64,000 nucleotides of DNA from CAZLYK01 sp964563495 (GCA_964563495.1 CAZLYK010000008.1:5703-69702); one strand, 5' to 3'; counted from the first letter of the stretch, positions 17,727-26,659 are shown. The notes: generated by a model not told the origin, from the sequence alone. Numbers and translations are program-made.

Positions 17727-20009
17727 CTATTTTTGTCTCACCTTGATGTTGTCGAAAAAGATCTCGTTCGGGGCGTCGGCGAAAATGCCGGCGCTGCCCT
17801 GACGATTGCCGATCGGATCGATCCATTCGATCATCCATTCGGCGGGTTCCGGTTCGGCGACCGGCCAGGCTTTGCCGCGTGCCCGGGTCTTGCCGTCCGG
17901 CAGATTTTCGACTTCGAGCTTCAAACGGTACCAGGTGTCGGGTTTCCAGTTGAATTTCTTGTCAAATGTGCGTTTCGGCTCGATCTGCCAGGACCGCAGC
18001 TCGATCCGTTGGCTGTTGCCGAAGAGCACCAATTCGTAGCGCTGCGCGACGATCCCGGCGTCTCCCAGCTGACGGCGTTTCTCGATTGCGCGGATATCGG
18101 CCTGGATCGTGTAGTTCGCATTATCGACTGCCCCGAACAATGAACGGGTGCGTTTGAAAGCCGGATTGTCAGCCTTCTTGACCAGGACCTTGTTGCCGTC
18201 CAGTTCACGGACTACGTATTTGCCGGAAGTATTGAGCCACGTCCGAGGCGCCTGATCGATAGCGATGTCGCTGAAATCTTCGGTGTAGGGGAGGGGTGGG
18301 ATGACGCGAATGCGCGATATTCCGGTCACGCCGCCGGCAGTCGCTTTGGCGATTCCGGCCTGAGCGCCGGTTCCTGCCGCGGGCGTATACTGGTTGTTCT
18401 GCACCGGGCCCTTCAGGCCATCGAGCGCCCAGGTCGCGCCGGCCTCCTCGCGAATAAACCGGCCGTGGTCATCGAAGAGGCGGACTTTGAGCCTGGCGGT
18501 CTCGCCGGGTTTGATGACCAGATCGGCGGGGACAACCTGGAGGTGAGCGACCGCGGCGCCGGCAGGAGCATTCTCGGCCTTCTCGGAGACGGGCGGCAAC
18601 GCGGGTCCCTTCTTTTTACCGATCGCATAGAGATGCTTGGTCGAGACCAGGTAGATGCGCCCGCGCGAAACGGCGACCGAGGCGATGATCTGTTCATTCG
18701 AGGCGATCAGTTCGTCGCCGACTTCGGTCGTGGCGTCGACTTTATCGATCGGTTCGAGCTCATCGGAGTCCAGAATCTGGCAGCCGGTCGGGCCGGGTTT
18801 GAGAATAAAGAACTTTCCGTTCTCGGTGCCGACATAGATTTTGCCGTCGGCAAAGACCGGCGAAGCTTTCTGGATCGTGCCCAGATTCTGCTCCCACAGC
18901 TTCCTGCCGTTATTGACGTCGAAAGCGTAGAGATTGGACCCGGAATCGATCTGATAGAGCCTCTCTCCGTCGATCACCGGCGACGAGGGACCGAGTTGAA
19001 AATTGGTGAGCGCCCACTTGATCTTGTCCTTATTGGAATCCTTGCCGACCACCCCTTTGGCCGTCGCGTCGATCGCCGCCAGCAACCCCATCTCGCTCGT
19101 ATCAAGGTTTTCTTCCTGATGCGAGACGAACGCAATATTGCCCTTCATGACTACGCCCGGATTAATGCCGCGCTTGCTCGCCGGATAGCTCCAGACCGGT
19201 TCTCCGGTCGCGACCTTCAGAGCGTGGACTGCCCCGTCACCCGCACCCGCGATCATCATCCTCACGCCATCGACAGTCGCGACCACAGGCGTCGAATAAG
19301 TCGTATCGAAAGGCCTGCCTCCGGGAGTGCTGACCCAGACATTTTCGCCGGTCCGTTTGTCAAAGGCATAAAAACGATGCCGGCGCATAAAGAGATCGGC
19401 GAAACCGTCGGTCACCGTACTGACGATGACCAGGTCTCCCTCGACGATCGGCGAGACCGTGCGGCCGCCATGCGTAGTCCACGCGCCGAACTCATCAGTG
19501 AGAGATCTGGCCCAGAGCAGTTTGCCGTCAAAAGAGAGCGCGACCAGATCGTTTCCCGCGCCGAAAGCGTAGACATTCCCGGTCGTCGGATCGCCAACCG
19601 GCGAAGACCAGGCAATGCGACGCGGCGGGACATCGGTCGAGTAAATGTTGAAGCGGTACTCCCAGAGCTTCCTGCCGGTCTCGGCGTCAAATGAGATCAC
19701 TCGCTCCTGCATCGTCTCGCCCTCACCCGCTGAGTTGAAGAGAAAGACCCGCCCGTTCATGACGATCGGAGCCGAACGCCCGCCGTAAGGAGCCTTCCAG
19801 AGAAGATTTTCACCCTTTGGCGACCACTTTTCCGGCAACCCCTTCTCGGGTGAAATCCCATCGCGCGACGGCCCGCGCGCATCGGCCCAATCGCTGCCGC
19901 TGCGCGCCCGCGCCGGCGACTGCGCCGAACTACTCCAGCCGAATAACCCAACCACACCCAGACTGACCGTCAGGGTAAACAATAAGGCGATCTTTGTCGA
20001 AGTCTTCAT
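17727..20009 (-). CDS. PQQ-like beta-propeller protein with C-terminal LamG/3-keto-disaccharide-hydrolase-like domain
   Basis: 760 residues from the ATG at 20009, which begins a clean signal peptide (KIALLFTLTVSLGVVGLFGWSSSA); a frame opening at 20054 would put 15 odd residues before it. The first about 480 residues are propeller blades (VISFDAETGRKLWEYRF, FYAFDKRTGENVWVS, VHALKVATGEPVWSY, LYAFDVNNGRKLWEQ). A short beta domain (LQVVPADLVIKPGETARLKVRL) resembles an Ig-like big domain. The last about 190 residues (TEDFSDIAIDQAPRTW ... NEIFFDNIKVRQ) look like a concanavalin-type fold of the DUF1080/LamG class that binds or cuts glycans. An extracytoplasmic carbohydrate-related role is inferred, not shown. 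Confidence 0.82.
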   Translation of the reverse strand: MKTSTKIALLFTLTVSLGVVGLFGWSSSAQSPARARSGSDWADARGPSRDGISPEKGLPEKWSPKGENLLWKAPYGGRSAPIVMNGRVFLFNSAGEGETMQERVISFDAETGRKLWEYRFNIYSTDVPPRRIAWSSPVGDPTTGNVYAFGAGNDLVALSFDGKLLWARSLTDEFGAWTTHGGRTVSPIVEGDLVIVSTVTDGFADLFMRRHRFYAFDKRTGENVWVSTPGGRPFDTTYSTPVVATVDGVRMMIAGAGDGAVHALKVATGEPVWSYPASKRGINPGVVMKGNIAFVSHQEENLDTSEMGLLAAIDATAKGVVGKDSNKDKIKWALTNFQLGPSSPVIDGERLYQIDSGSNLYAFDVNNGRKLWEQNLGTIQKASPVFADGKIYVGTENGKFFILKPGPTGCQILDSDELEPIDKVDATTEVGDELIASNEQIIASVAVSRGRIYLVSTKHLYAIGKKKGPALPPVSEKAENAPAGAAVAHLQVVPADLVIKPGETARLKVRLFDDHGRFIREEAGATWALDGLKGPVQNNQYTPAAGTGAQAGIAKATAGGVTGISRIRVIPPLPYTEDFSDIAIDQAPRTWLNTSGKYVVRELDGNKVLVKKADNPAFKRTRSLFGAVDNANYTIQADIRAIEKRRQLGDAGIVAQRYELVLFGNSQRIELRSWQIEPKRTFDKKFNWKPDTWYRLKLEVENLPDGKTRARGKAWPVAEPEPAEWMIEWIDPIGNRQGSAGIFADAPNEIFFDNIKVRQK

Positions 20010-20311
20010 ATCCGGATTCCATCGGTTTTCTGAGATTGATTCCCAGTAGCACAATACTGAGATCTACGCTTATGGGTTGCGCTTATTTACCCGCGCGCGT
20101 CCCGCCAACTTGATTTAGGTGAGTAGCAAATATAATGTGCCACAGACAACAGTTCAAGGAAGGCAGGTTTCTCGAAACCTGGCGGTCGCTGATATCGTTT
20201 CTGAAATGACAGGAGGGAGAGGATTTACACAGGATTTGAAAAGATTCCATCTTGTCAGATCCTGTGCAAATCCGCTCCCTCCCGTCTATTCCACTTCAGG
20301 AGTCTCCAAAC
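20010..20311. other. divergent intergenic region with a repeat copy at 20215-20290
   Basis: Separates two divergently transcribed propeller genes. It contains a palindromic-repeat copy whose arms differ from the usual form (GAGGATTTACACAGGATT ... ATCCTGTGCAAATCCGCTCC ... GTCTATT). Both genes must have their promoters here or in the repeat; no hexamers could be assigned with confidence. Confidence 0.6.
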
Positions 20312-21640
20312 ATGCAGATCGTCACAAACGCATTGAGCGGAATTTTGTTTATCACACTGATCACGACGGCCGGCAATAGTTCCAATTGGTCGCAATGGCG
20401 AGGTCCTGAAGGAACCGGCATCTCGACCGAGACCAATCTGCCGGTCGAATGGGGCGTCAATAAAAACATCAAATGGAAGACGGCGATACCCGGACGTGGC
20501 CACTCTTCGCCGATCGTCTGGGGGACGAAGGTCTTTTTGACCACCGATATCGATGGTCCGGTCGTCCCCGGCGCAAAGGCCGTTGATCACAAGATTGACG
20601 GGCAACCGTTTGTCCACCCCGACAGCGTCGGCGCCGACCGCAAGCATACATTCAAGGTGCTTTGCCTGGACCGTCACACCGGCAGGATCTTATGGGAACA
20701 GACGGCCTATCAAGGCATCGTCTATGACGGCCGTCACCGCAAGGGCAGCTACGCCTCTCCCACGCCTACCACCGATGGAACTCGCGTCTATGCCTGGTTC
20801 GGAGCCGAGGGCGATGGACTCTATTGCTATGATTTCAACGGCAAGCTGCTCTGGAAAACGACCCTCGGAAAAATCGCCAGCATCGGGATGGGCCCCGGCA
20901 CTTCACCGGTGATCCACGACAACATTGTCATCCTGCAATGTGACGAAGATAACGGCGAGAAGTCCTTTATCGTCGGGATCGATAAAAAGACGGGCAAAGA
21001 GGTTTGGCGGACTCCGCGCCAGGTCCAGATCAGTTGGGCGACCCCCCTCATCGTCCGACAGGGTCAACGCGCCGAAATCATCACCAGCGGCAACGAATGG
21101 ATCATCTCTTACGATCCGAAGACCGGCAAAGAGCTGTGGAAAATGAAAGGCCACGGCAGCAACGCGATCGCCACTCCGCTGGTCGGACACGGCATGGTCT
21201 ATGTCTATGCCGGATTCCCGGTCAAGAAGACTTACGCGATCAAACTTGGTGCCTCGGGAGACATCACCGGATCGCCGAACATGGTCTGGCAATATGATAA
21301 GGGAACGGCCTACGTCCCGTCGTCGATTCTCTACGGTGATTATCTATATCTCATGAGTGATCGCGGCATCCTGACCTGCCTCGACGCCAAAACCGGCAAG
21401 ATCGTCTATGAGGGTGGCCGGATCCCCATCCCGGCGACTTTTACGGCATCGCCGGTAGCCTTTGACGGCAAGATCCTGCTGACGAGTGAAGACGGAGACA
21501 CCTACATCATCAAAGCCGGCGCGAAGCACGAGGTGCTCGCAACCAACCCGATCGGAGAGCCCGTTTACGCCTCGCCGGCGATCTCCGACGGGATGATCTT
21601 CATTCGCGGCGAGAAGAATCTGTATGGCATCGGGAAGTGA
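20312..21640 (+). CDS. PQQ-like beta-propeller protein, exported
   Basis: 442 residues from the ATG at 20312, supported by AGGAG 9 bases upstream. The hydrophobic N-terminus (ALSGILFITLITTAGN) is a signal peptide. Blades include VFLTTDIDGPVV, VLCLDRHTGRILWEQ, LYCYDFNGKLLWKT, IVGIDKKTGKEVWRT and WIISYDPKTGKELWKM. It is transcribed away from the two other large propeller genes. Probably periplasmic, with unknown ligand. The TGA stop overlaps the first base of the repeat that follows. A small secreted protein gene lies 82 bp downstream across the repeat. Confidence 0.88.
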   Translation: MQIVTNALSGILFITLITTAGNSSNWSQWRGPEGTGISTETNLPVEWGVNKNIKWKTAIPGRGHSSPIVWGTKVFLTTDIDGPVVPGAKAVDHKIDGQPFVHPDSVGADRKHTFKVLCLDRHTGRILWEQTAYQGIVYDGRHRKGSYASPTPTTDGTRVYAWFGAEGDGLYCYDFNGKLLWKTTLGKIASIGMGPGTSPVIHDNIVILQCDEDNGEKSFIVGIDKKTGKEVWRTPRQVQISWATPLIVRQGQRAEIITSGNEWIISYDPKTGKELWKMKGHGSNAIATPLVGHGMVYVYAGFPVKKTYAIKLGASGDITGSPNMVWQYDKGTAYVPSSILYGDYLYLMSDRGILTCLDAKTGKIVYEGGRIPIPATFTASPVAFDGKILLTSEDGDTYIIKAGAKHEVLATNPIGEPVYASPAISDGMIFIRGEKNLYGIGK

Positions 21641-21704
21641 ATAGACAGGATCGATAAGATTGGTCTGGTTAAATCCTGCCACAATCTTGTCGATCCTGTC
21701 TATT
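21640..21704. repeat. palindromic intergenic repeat
   Basis: Starts AATAGACAGGATCGATAAGA and ends TCTTGTCGATCCTGTCTATT; the arms are near perfect. It begins on the last base of the upstream stop codon and ends 18 bases before the next start, between two same-strand genes. Confidence 0.92.
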
Positions 21705-21722
21705 TTACCAAGGAGATCTAAT

Positions 21723-22193
21723 ATGAAATCGATCGTCTTGATCATTTTATTGGCTTCAACGGTGCTCCTTGCCCAAACCAAGCCGAACTTCAACGGGACC
21801 TGGGTCCTGGACAAAGACAAGAGCTTCAGCAACGGCCCACAATTCGATCAGACCATGATCGTCGCTCACCAGGGTGAGACGATCAAAGTCGAAGCCAAAC
21901 AGAAAAGCCCCAGAGGCGAGGTGACGATCAATGAAGACTACAACCTCAACGGCCAACCCGCGGAGTTCACGCCGCAGGCGCCGCCGAACTCCAGGGGCAG
22001 ACGCAAAGCCTCATGGCTGCCCGGCGGCCACGGCATCTTGATCGAGGATGAAATCACGGCTGAAGGCAAGATCGTCAATCAAACCATGCGCAAGTGGACG
22101 CTCTCGGCCGACGGGAAGACGCTGATCGTCGATCTCTACCTGGACAGCCAGCGCGGGTCTTTTGAAGTCAAGCGCGTCTACAATCGCCAGTAG
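21723..22193 (+). CDS. small secreted protein of unknown function
   Basis: 156 residues starting MKSIVLIILLASTVLLAQ, a clear Sec signal peptide. The ATG is fixed by AAGGAG 7 bases upstream; the frame continues further up only through the repeat. The mature part begins NFNGTWVLDKDKSFS and has alternating beta-strand patterns (TIKVEAKQKSPRGEVTINEDYNL, TLIVDLYLDSQRGSFEVKRVY), like lipocalin-type small proteins seen often in Acidobacteria. No catalytic motif is visible. It resembles in style the truncated gene at the left window edge. Confidence 0.75.
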   Translation: MKSIVLIILLASTVLLAQTKPNFNGTWVLDKDKSFSNGPQFDQTMIVAHQGETIKVEAKQKSPRGEVTINEDYNLNGQPAEFTPQAPPNSRGRRKASWLPGGHGILIEDEITAEGKIVNQTMRKWTLSADGKTLIVDLYLDSQRGSFEVKRVYNRQ

Positions 22194-22329
22194 ACACTGG
22201 CTCTCGGAATTTTTTGAACGGCGAGCAAAAGTGGGCGAGCCAATTCGTCTATTACGGCAGAGAGCAAAAAAACAAGCAGAATTACTCTCTGGCGCGAGTC
22301 AGGCTGGCGGCCCGCTCGCGCCCTTTTTT

Positions 22330-22464
22330 AATAGACAGGATTGACAGGATTTTTGCAGGATTAAACAGGATTACTGTTGGGAAGAGGTTCTGAAGTTAAT
22401 CATCACCATTTTCCCTAGAGTAATCCTGTTTAATCCTGCAAAAATCCTGTCAATCCTGTCTATT
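22330..22464. repeat. palindromic intergenic repeat, full-length copy
   Basis: About 46-base perfect arms starting AATAGACAGGATTGACAGG. The central part is the reverse complement of the centre at 1405-1454 with several differences (GGTTCTGAAG...TTTTCCCTAG), so this copy is inverted relative to that one and the core is also conserved. Bases 22194-22329 show nothing else recognisable. Confidence 0.95.
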
Positions 22465-22470
22465 CCCTCG

Positions 22471-23070
22471 CTACTTGGCCAGACCGATCGCGCCGCAGGC
22501 CAGCCGGCCGCCGGCGTTGCCGGTAGGTTGGGTTTTGAGATCATCGGGATTGGCGTGGACGATCAGACCGCGGCCGATGATCGAGTTGGGACCGTCGAAT
22601 TTTAAAACTGAGTCGAGGTGTTCAAGGTGGGCCATCCCGTCCTGACCGGCTTCGAGGTTGCCCAGGTCACCGGCGTGGTGCTTGGCGTCAGTGGGCGCGC
22701 CGTGGGGCGCTCCGGCGGGGTTGAAATGACCGCCCGCGGCCGAGCCGTCTTTTGAGCTGCAATCCCCCCATTCGTGGATGTGGAATCCGTGTTTGCCGGG
22801 GGTCAGCCCCTCGATCTGAGCGACGACCTTGACCTTGTCGCCCTCTCTGGTAAAAGTCACGATGCCGCTCACTTTGCTCCCATCGGTCGGACGCAGGACG
22901 GCAATCGCACGGGCGACGGCTGATTTGGCCTCATGCTGTTCGTGCTGATCGGCGGTTTTTGACCGGCCCGAAGTCCTGGCGGCCAGACCCAACCCGGCGA
23001 GCAAGACGACGAGAACCATGGTTGATAAAGAGATCATCTTCGCAGCGCTTTTTCTCAATTTTCCCCTCAC
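22471..23070 (-). CDS. sodC: copper/zinc superoxide dismutase
   Basis: Up to 199 residues. The mature domain is a standard bacterial CuZn-SOD: the copper ligands in HGFHIHEWGDCSS, the bridging and zinc ligands in GGHFNPAGAPHGAP and AKHHAGDLGNL, and the C-terminal copper His in GRGLIVHANPDDL, with a second Cys in GGRLACGAIGL for the disulfide. It dismutates superoxide in the periplasm. A signal segment (ISLSTMVLVVLLAGLGLAA) is preceded by a charged stretch. The start is uncertain: the GTG at 23070, a TTG four codons in with AGGGGAAA before it, or a later ATG are all possible. A His-rich insert (DQHEQHEA) follows the signal and may help metal loading. Confidence 0.93.
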   Translation of the reverse strand: MRGKLRKSAAKMISLSTMVLVVLLAGLGLAARTSGRSKTADQHEQHEAKSAVARAIAVLRPTDGSKVSGIVTFTREGDKVKVVAQIEGLTPGKHGFHIHEWGDCSSKDGSAAGGHFNPAGAPHGAPTDAKHHAGDLGNLEAGQDGMAHLEHLDSVLKFDGPNSIIGRGLIVHANPDDLKTQPTGNAGGRLACGAIGLAK

Positions 23071-23089
23071 TTTCTGTTTTGTCTGATAT

Positions 23090-24334
23090 TCACTGACCGA
23101 ATTTGGCGAAATGAGTCATGAACTCTGAAACACCGAGTCCCGCGGCTTGAGCCAATTTTTCCAGCCAGGCCTGATCGGCGAAATCCCTGGCAGTCAACCG
23201 GGCCATGTAATCACGGGCGACCTGGTAACTTTCAGTGGTAGTATCGACCGGGCGCAACTTCCCTTTTCCGGTTGCCGGATCGAGCACCTCGCTGAAGGGT
23301 ACGGGGGTGAATTCACCATTCTGCATAGTGATCATGGAGCCGGAACCGCCGGCCCTCAGGTAATTGACTGCGGCATAGCCCAGATCGCGGGCGTGCTCGG
23401 CATCCATGGGGATCGGCGGCGCGCAGCGCAGCTCATAACCGATCGTCTTGTCGACGATCGTCAGCTTAACGCCACGCCGCTCCAGCCGAGCCTGGACTTC
23501 GCTTTTGACCTTGCGGCCAAGATCTATCTCGGCGACTCGGATATTGCCCTGCGCATCACGGTCGACGTCCTGAAGCTCGGTCACTTCCTCAGGGCTGAAA
23601 TGCTCAGAGAGCGCCTCGGATAAAAGCACGACGCCGTAGTCTTTCCCCATGGCGCGTCTTTTAATAACCGCGGCCTCGACGATATCACAGATATCTGCGA
23701 GGCTGATCCGGTGTTGGGGGAATTCCTCTGGAATGATGGTGCAGGTCGCACTGGCGGCGCAGCCTATGCCGAGCGTCAGATGCCCGGTCGGGCGCCCCAT
23801 GGTGACGCCTATGTACCAGCGCCCGATCGTCTTGGCGTCCTCCATCAGGCTCTTGACGATGCCGACGCCGACGTGGCGCGCAGTCTCATAACCGAGTGTC
23901 GTGAGCGGAGAAGGCAGCGGCAGATCGTTGTCGATGCTCTTGGGTATCTGAACGACCTTGATCGCCCCTTCGGCGCGATCGGCGAGCATGGCCGAGCTCG
24001 CCACCATGTCATCGCCTCCGATGGTGATGATCGCCTCGATCTCCAGTTTCTTGAGCGCCGCAATCGTGTTCTCAAGCCGCTGCGGATCGCCGGTAATATC
24101 GGCGCGCGAGGCGCCCAACATGCAGCCGCCATCGAGGTGGATCCGAGAAACCTGATCGACGTGCAGCTCCTGCTGCTCATCGGTATATCGCTGCGCCAGC
24201 CATTCAAAGCCATCTTGAAAACCGATCGGAGTGATGCCCAGGTTGTGTGATTCCAACGCAATTGCAGCGATCACCGCATTCACCCCGGGAGCGGGTCCGC
24301 CGCCGACTAAAATACCTAATTTCTTGATCGACAT
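23090..24334 (-). CDS. 6-phosphofructokinase family, PPi-type signature
   Basis: 414 residues from the ATG at 24334. The N-terminal GGGPAPGVNA loop, GGDD at 106-109 and PKSIDND at about 131-137 are the nucleotide/phosphate, selectivity and catalytic segments. In this family Asp at the second GGDx position plus Lys before the T/S-IDND motif mark pyrophosphate users, whereas ATP enzymes have Gly at both places; both PPi marks are present here. The catalytic Asp135 is kept, but the usual Thr before it is Ser. It is the second of two tandem paralogs, starting 28 bp after the other's stop. A half-arm of the palindromic repeat forms its leader, so its ribosome-binding site (GGATTATT) derives from the repeat. 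Confidence 0.85.
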   Translation of the reverse strand: MSIKKLGILVGGGPAPGVNAVIAAIALESHNLGITPIGFQDGFEWLAQRYTDEQQELHVDQVSRIHLDGGCMLGASRADITGDPQRLENTIAALKKLEIEAIITIGGDDMVASSAMLADRAEGAIKVVQIPKSIDNDLPLPSPLTTLGYETARHVGVGIVKSLMEDAKTIGRWYIGVTMGRPTGHLTLGIGCAASATCTIIPEEFPQHRISLADICDIVEAAVIKRRAMGKDYGVVLLSEALSEHFSPEEVTELQDVDRDAQGNIRVAEIDLGRKVKSEVQARLERRGVKLTIVDKTIGYELRCAPPIPMDAEHARDLGYAAVNYLRAGGSGSMITMQNGEFTPVPFSEVLDPATGKGKLRPVDTTTESYQVARDYMARLTARDFADQAWLEKLAQAAGLGVSEFMTHFAKFGQ

Positions 24335-24360
24335 AATAATCCGGCCAATCCTGTCTATTT
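24335..24360. repeat. half-arm of the palindromic repeat between two PFK genes
   Basis: On the minus strand it reads AATAGACAGGATTGGCCGG followed by ATTATT and the ATG of the downstream PFK. It has no partner arm. Confidence 0.8.
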
Positions 24361-24362
24361 TG

Positions 24363-25589
24363 TTACCTGAATCTGCTCTCCAACTCTTCGACTGAGAGGT
24401 TGCCGGCGTGGGCGAGTTTCTCGACCCAGCCCTGATCCTCAAAGTCTGTGTAATCGAGCCTGAGCATGAACTGGCGTGCGACGCGATAACTTTCACTGGT
24501 CACATCGACATTCCTGACCGCGGTCCGGCCGGTATTCGGATCGCGGATATCGGCAAAGAGCATCGGGATCAGATGGCCATTCTGAATGCTGACCATAGCG
24601 CCATTGCCGCCCCCGACCAGAAAGCGGACCGCGCCGTTTCCCAGCTCTCGGCAATATGCCATATCGAAAGGAATCGGATCGCAGCAACGCAATTCGTAAC
24701 CGACGTTCTTATTGCTGATCGTCATTCGAATCCCGCGCTGTTTGAACCGACCTTCGAGTTCGACTTTGACTTTCCGCCCGAGATCGACCTCGGCAAAGCG
24801 GATGTGGCCGTGATCGTCGAGCTCGACATCCTCCAATTCCTTGAGCTCAGCCGGGTCCAGCTTCTCGATCAGTCCTTCGGCGAGGACGGCCACGCCGTAA
24901 TGCCGCCCCATCGCCCGGCGCTTGATGATCGCGCCTTCGAGGATGTCGCAGATCCTGGCAAACGGGACGGTCTCGCTTTCAAACTCCTCGCGGATCAGCG
25001 TCAGCGTAGATCCGGACGCCTTGCCGATGCCCAGCGCCAGATGGCCCGCCTGCCGTCCCATGGCCACGACCACATACCAGCGACGCGTCGCCCGCGCATC
25101 CTCCATGAGGTTCTGGACCAGCTCGACGCCGGTGTGACGCGCGGATTGAAAACCGAAGGTCGGGATGTGAGCCGGCAGGGGTAGATCGTTGTCGATCGTC
25201 TTCGGCACGTGGACTGTGCGAATGTCGGACCGGGCGGCAACCGTGCTCGATGAGAGCGCCGTGTCGTCCCCGCCGATCGTGATCAGATGCGTGACCCCGA
25301 GCGACTTGAGCGTCTCGACCACCGCCTTCATCGACTCTTCGGATTTGGTCGGATTTTCCCGGGCCGTGCCCAGAACCGATCCGCCGTGCAGGTGAATCCG
25401 CGAGACGTCGTTGATCGTCATCGTCCGGGTGTGCGACGTGTCGCGTTTGACCAGCCATTTGAAACCGTCCTGTATTCCAACCACCTCGAAGCCCTCGTTG
25501 ATCGCTTTGATCGTCGCCGAGCCGATGACCGCGTTGATGCCGGGGGCTGGACCGCCTCCGACCAAAATCGCTAATTTTCCTGATGACAT
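24363..25589 (-). CDS. 6-phosphofructokinase family, PPi-type signature
   Basis: 408 residues; AAGGAG 8 bases upstream fixes the ATG. Motifs: GGGPAPGINA (11-20), TIGGDDTALSS with Asp109, HVPKTIDNDLPLP with Lys130 and catalytic Asp133, MGRQAGHLALGIG, and the fructose-6-phosphate segment GYELRCCDPIPFD. By family knowledge, the Asp and Lys point to pyrophosphate:fructose-6-phosphate phosphotransferase, a reversible enzyme able to act in glycolysis and gluconeogenesis. It shares most motifs with the next gene and the two surely arose by duplication. They may form a hetero-oligomer, as plant PPi-PFK subunits do; that is inference. Cytoplasmic. Confidence 0.87.
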   Translation of the reverse strand: MSSGKLAILVGGGPAPGINAVIGSATIKAINEGFEVVGIQDGFKWLVKRDTSHTRTMTINDVSRIHLHGGSVLGTARENPTKSEESMKAVVETLKSLGVTHLITIGGDDTALSSSTVAARSDIRTVHVPKTIDNDLPLPAHIPTFGFQSARHTGVELVQNLMEDARATRRWYVVVAMGRQAGHLALGIGKASGSTLTLIREEFESETVPFARICDILEGAIIKRRAMGRHYGVAVLAEGLIEKLDPAELKELEDVELDDHGHIRFAEVDLGRKVKVELEGRFKQRGIRMTISNKNVGYELRCCDPIPFDMAYCRELGNGAVRFLVGGGNGAMVSIQNGHLIPMLFADIRDPNTGRTAVRNVDVTSESYRVARQFMLRLDYTDFEDQGWVEKLAHAGNLSVEELESRFR

Positions 25590-25611
25590 TTAATCTCTCC
25601 TTCGAAAAACC

Positions 25612-25695
25612 CTGGGAGCGCGGGCGTCCCGCCCGCATGTTCCGGCGAATAAACTGATGATCGCCATGTCCGGGCGGGGACGCCCGCGCTCCCAG
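25612..25695. repeat. 84-bp GC-rich palindromic element
   Basis: The arms starting CTGGGAGCGCGGGCGTCCC and ending in its near-perfect complement enclose a 35-base centre containing GAATAAACTGATGATCGCC. The end sequence resembles that of the 48-bp array at 7624 (CCTGGGTACGCGGGCGCCCC), so the two are one family, here in a single copy. The remaining bases up to 25799 show no gene. Confidence 0.9.
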
Positions 25696-25799
25696 AAAGT
25701 AAGCGATTATTTTACCCATGCCGGCGTGGTTTGACCAGCTAGCCGAAATGGTCGCGCGGGGAGTGATTAGAGCTTCTTGTCTTTACTGGTGCGTGTTTT

Positions 25800-26147
25800 T
25801 TACCTGAACGGCCGATTGAAGTTGTCCCACCATTTGGAGAGACTGCCGAAAAGCCAATATACTAGACCGAGACCCAGGTACATGCCGATCAATGCCAGCA
25901 CATTCTTGATCCCGGCAACCCAACACCAAAAGGTGACCACTGAGATAAAAACCAATATTCCACCATAATTGGGCCGAAATCCTTTTTCTTTTTTCGCGGC
26001 CTCTTCTCCCTTTTCAAGTGCAAAATCAATCAGCCCATCCTCTCCGAGCCTGCCCACTAGCTTGTCATACTCAATTGAGCCGATTTGAGATTCAATCTGT
26101 TGCAATAGTTTCTGCTTGGCCGCATAGGGCATATCTTTAGCTCTCAT
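25800..26147 (-). CDS. small membrane protein, paralog of the next upstream gene
   Basis: 115 residues. AAGGAGGT 8 bases upstream of the ATG is a strong ribosome-binding site. The N-terminal half is charged and helical (KQKLLQQIESQIGSIEYDKLVGRLGEDGLIDFALEKGEEAAKK). The C-terminal half has two transmembrane helices (GGILVFISVVTFWCWVAGI, VLALIGMYLGLGLVYWLFG). It aligns along the whole length with the product of 26291-26659, sharing GEDGLIDxAL and the start. Family and function are not recognised. Confidence 0.72.
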   Translation of the reverse strand: MRAKDMPYAAKQKLLQQIESQIGSIEYDKLVGRLGEDGLIDFALEKGEEAAKKEKGFRPNYGGILVFISVVTFWCWVAGIKNVLALIGMYLGLGLVYWLFGSLSKWWDNFNRPFR

Positions 26148-26216
26148 AAGCCTCTACCTCCTTTTTCAGAGCTGCCCAACCCTTTCTCTGACAAACGGCG
26201 CAGGTACCAATACCAT

Positions 26217-26248
26217 CCATGCATTCCATGCATTCCATGCATTCATGC
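26217..26248. repeat. short tandem repeat, 9-bp unit
   Basis: About three and a half copies of CATGCATTC lie in the 143-bp gap between the two paralogous small membrane protein genes. Confidence 0.8.
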
Positions 26249-26290
26249 GTTTTTTTACGGAGAAAAAAGAAGATGTCCTGACAGGTATTA

Positions 26291-26659
26291 TCAAAATCCT
26301 GGGGGCTTGTTTCTTTGCCACCAGTTCTGAATGCCGGAGTAAATCCAAACCACTACGATCATCCCAACAATAAGCTTGAGAGGCAACCATTCCCCGCCTA
26401 AAGCAGGAAGAATACCGACTATAACCACGAACCATATCACCCCACCCCACTCACTCCAAAATCCCTTGGATTTGGTTGTTGATTGGCTTTGCGCCTTCTG
26501 GCTTTGCGCCATCTCTTCGGCTTTCCCAAGCGCGAGATCAATCAAGCCGTCTTCTCCAACTTGATCCACCATGTTACGGTACTGTGACCGGCCGACTTGT
26601 CGTTCGATCTGTTCCAGTAATTTCTTTTTCACTTCATTAGGCAAATCTGCGGATTTCAC
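26291..26659 (-). CDS. small membrane protein, paralog of the downstream gene
   Basis: 122 residues from a GTG at 26659. This start is preferred over the ATG at 26713 because GGAGGTG lies 7 bases upstream and because from here the sequence aligns without gap to its paralog: VKSADLPNEVKKKLLEQIERQVG against MRAKDMPYAAKQKLLQQIESQIG. A charged helical region with GEDGLIDLALGKAEEMAQ is followed by two transmembrane helices (GGVIWFVVIVGILPAL, LIVGMIVVVWIYSGI). Unknown function; perhaps a recently duplicated pair. A single promoter upstream of this gene could serve both. Confidence 0.72.
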   Translation of the reverse strand: MKSADLPNEVKKKLLEQIERQVGRSQYRNMVDQVGEDGLIDLALGKAEEMAQSQKAQSQSTTKSKGFWSEWGGVIWFVVIVGILPALGGEWLPLKLIVGMIVVVWIYSGIQNWWQRNKPPGF

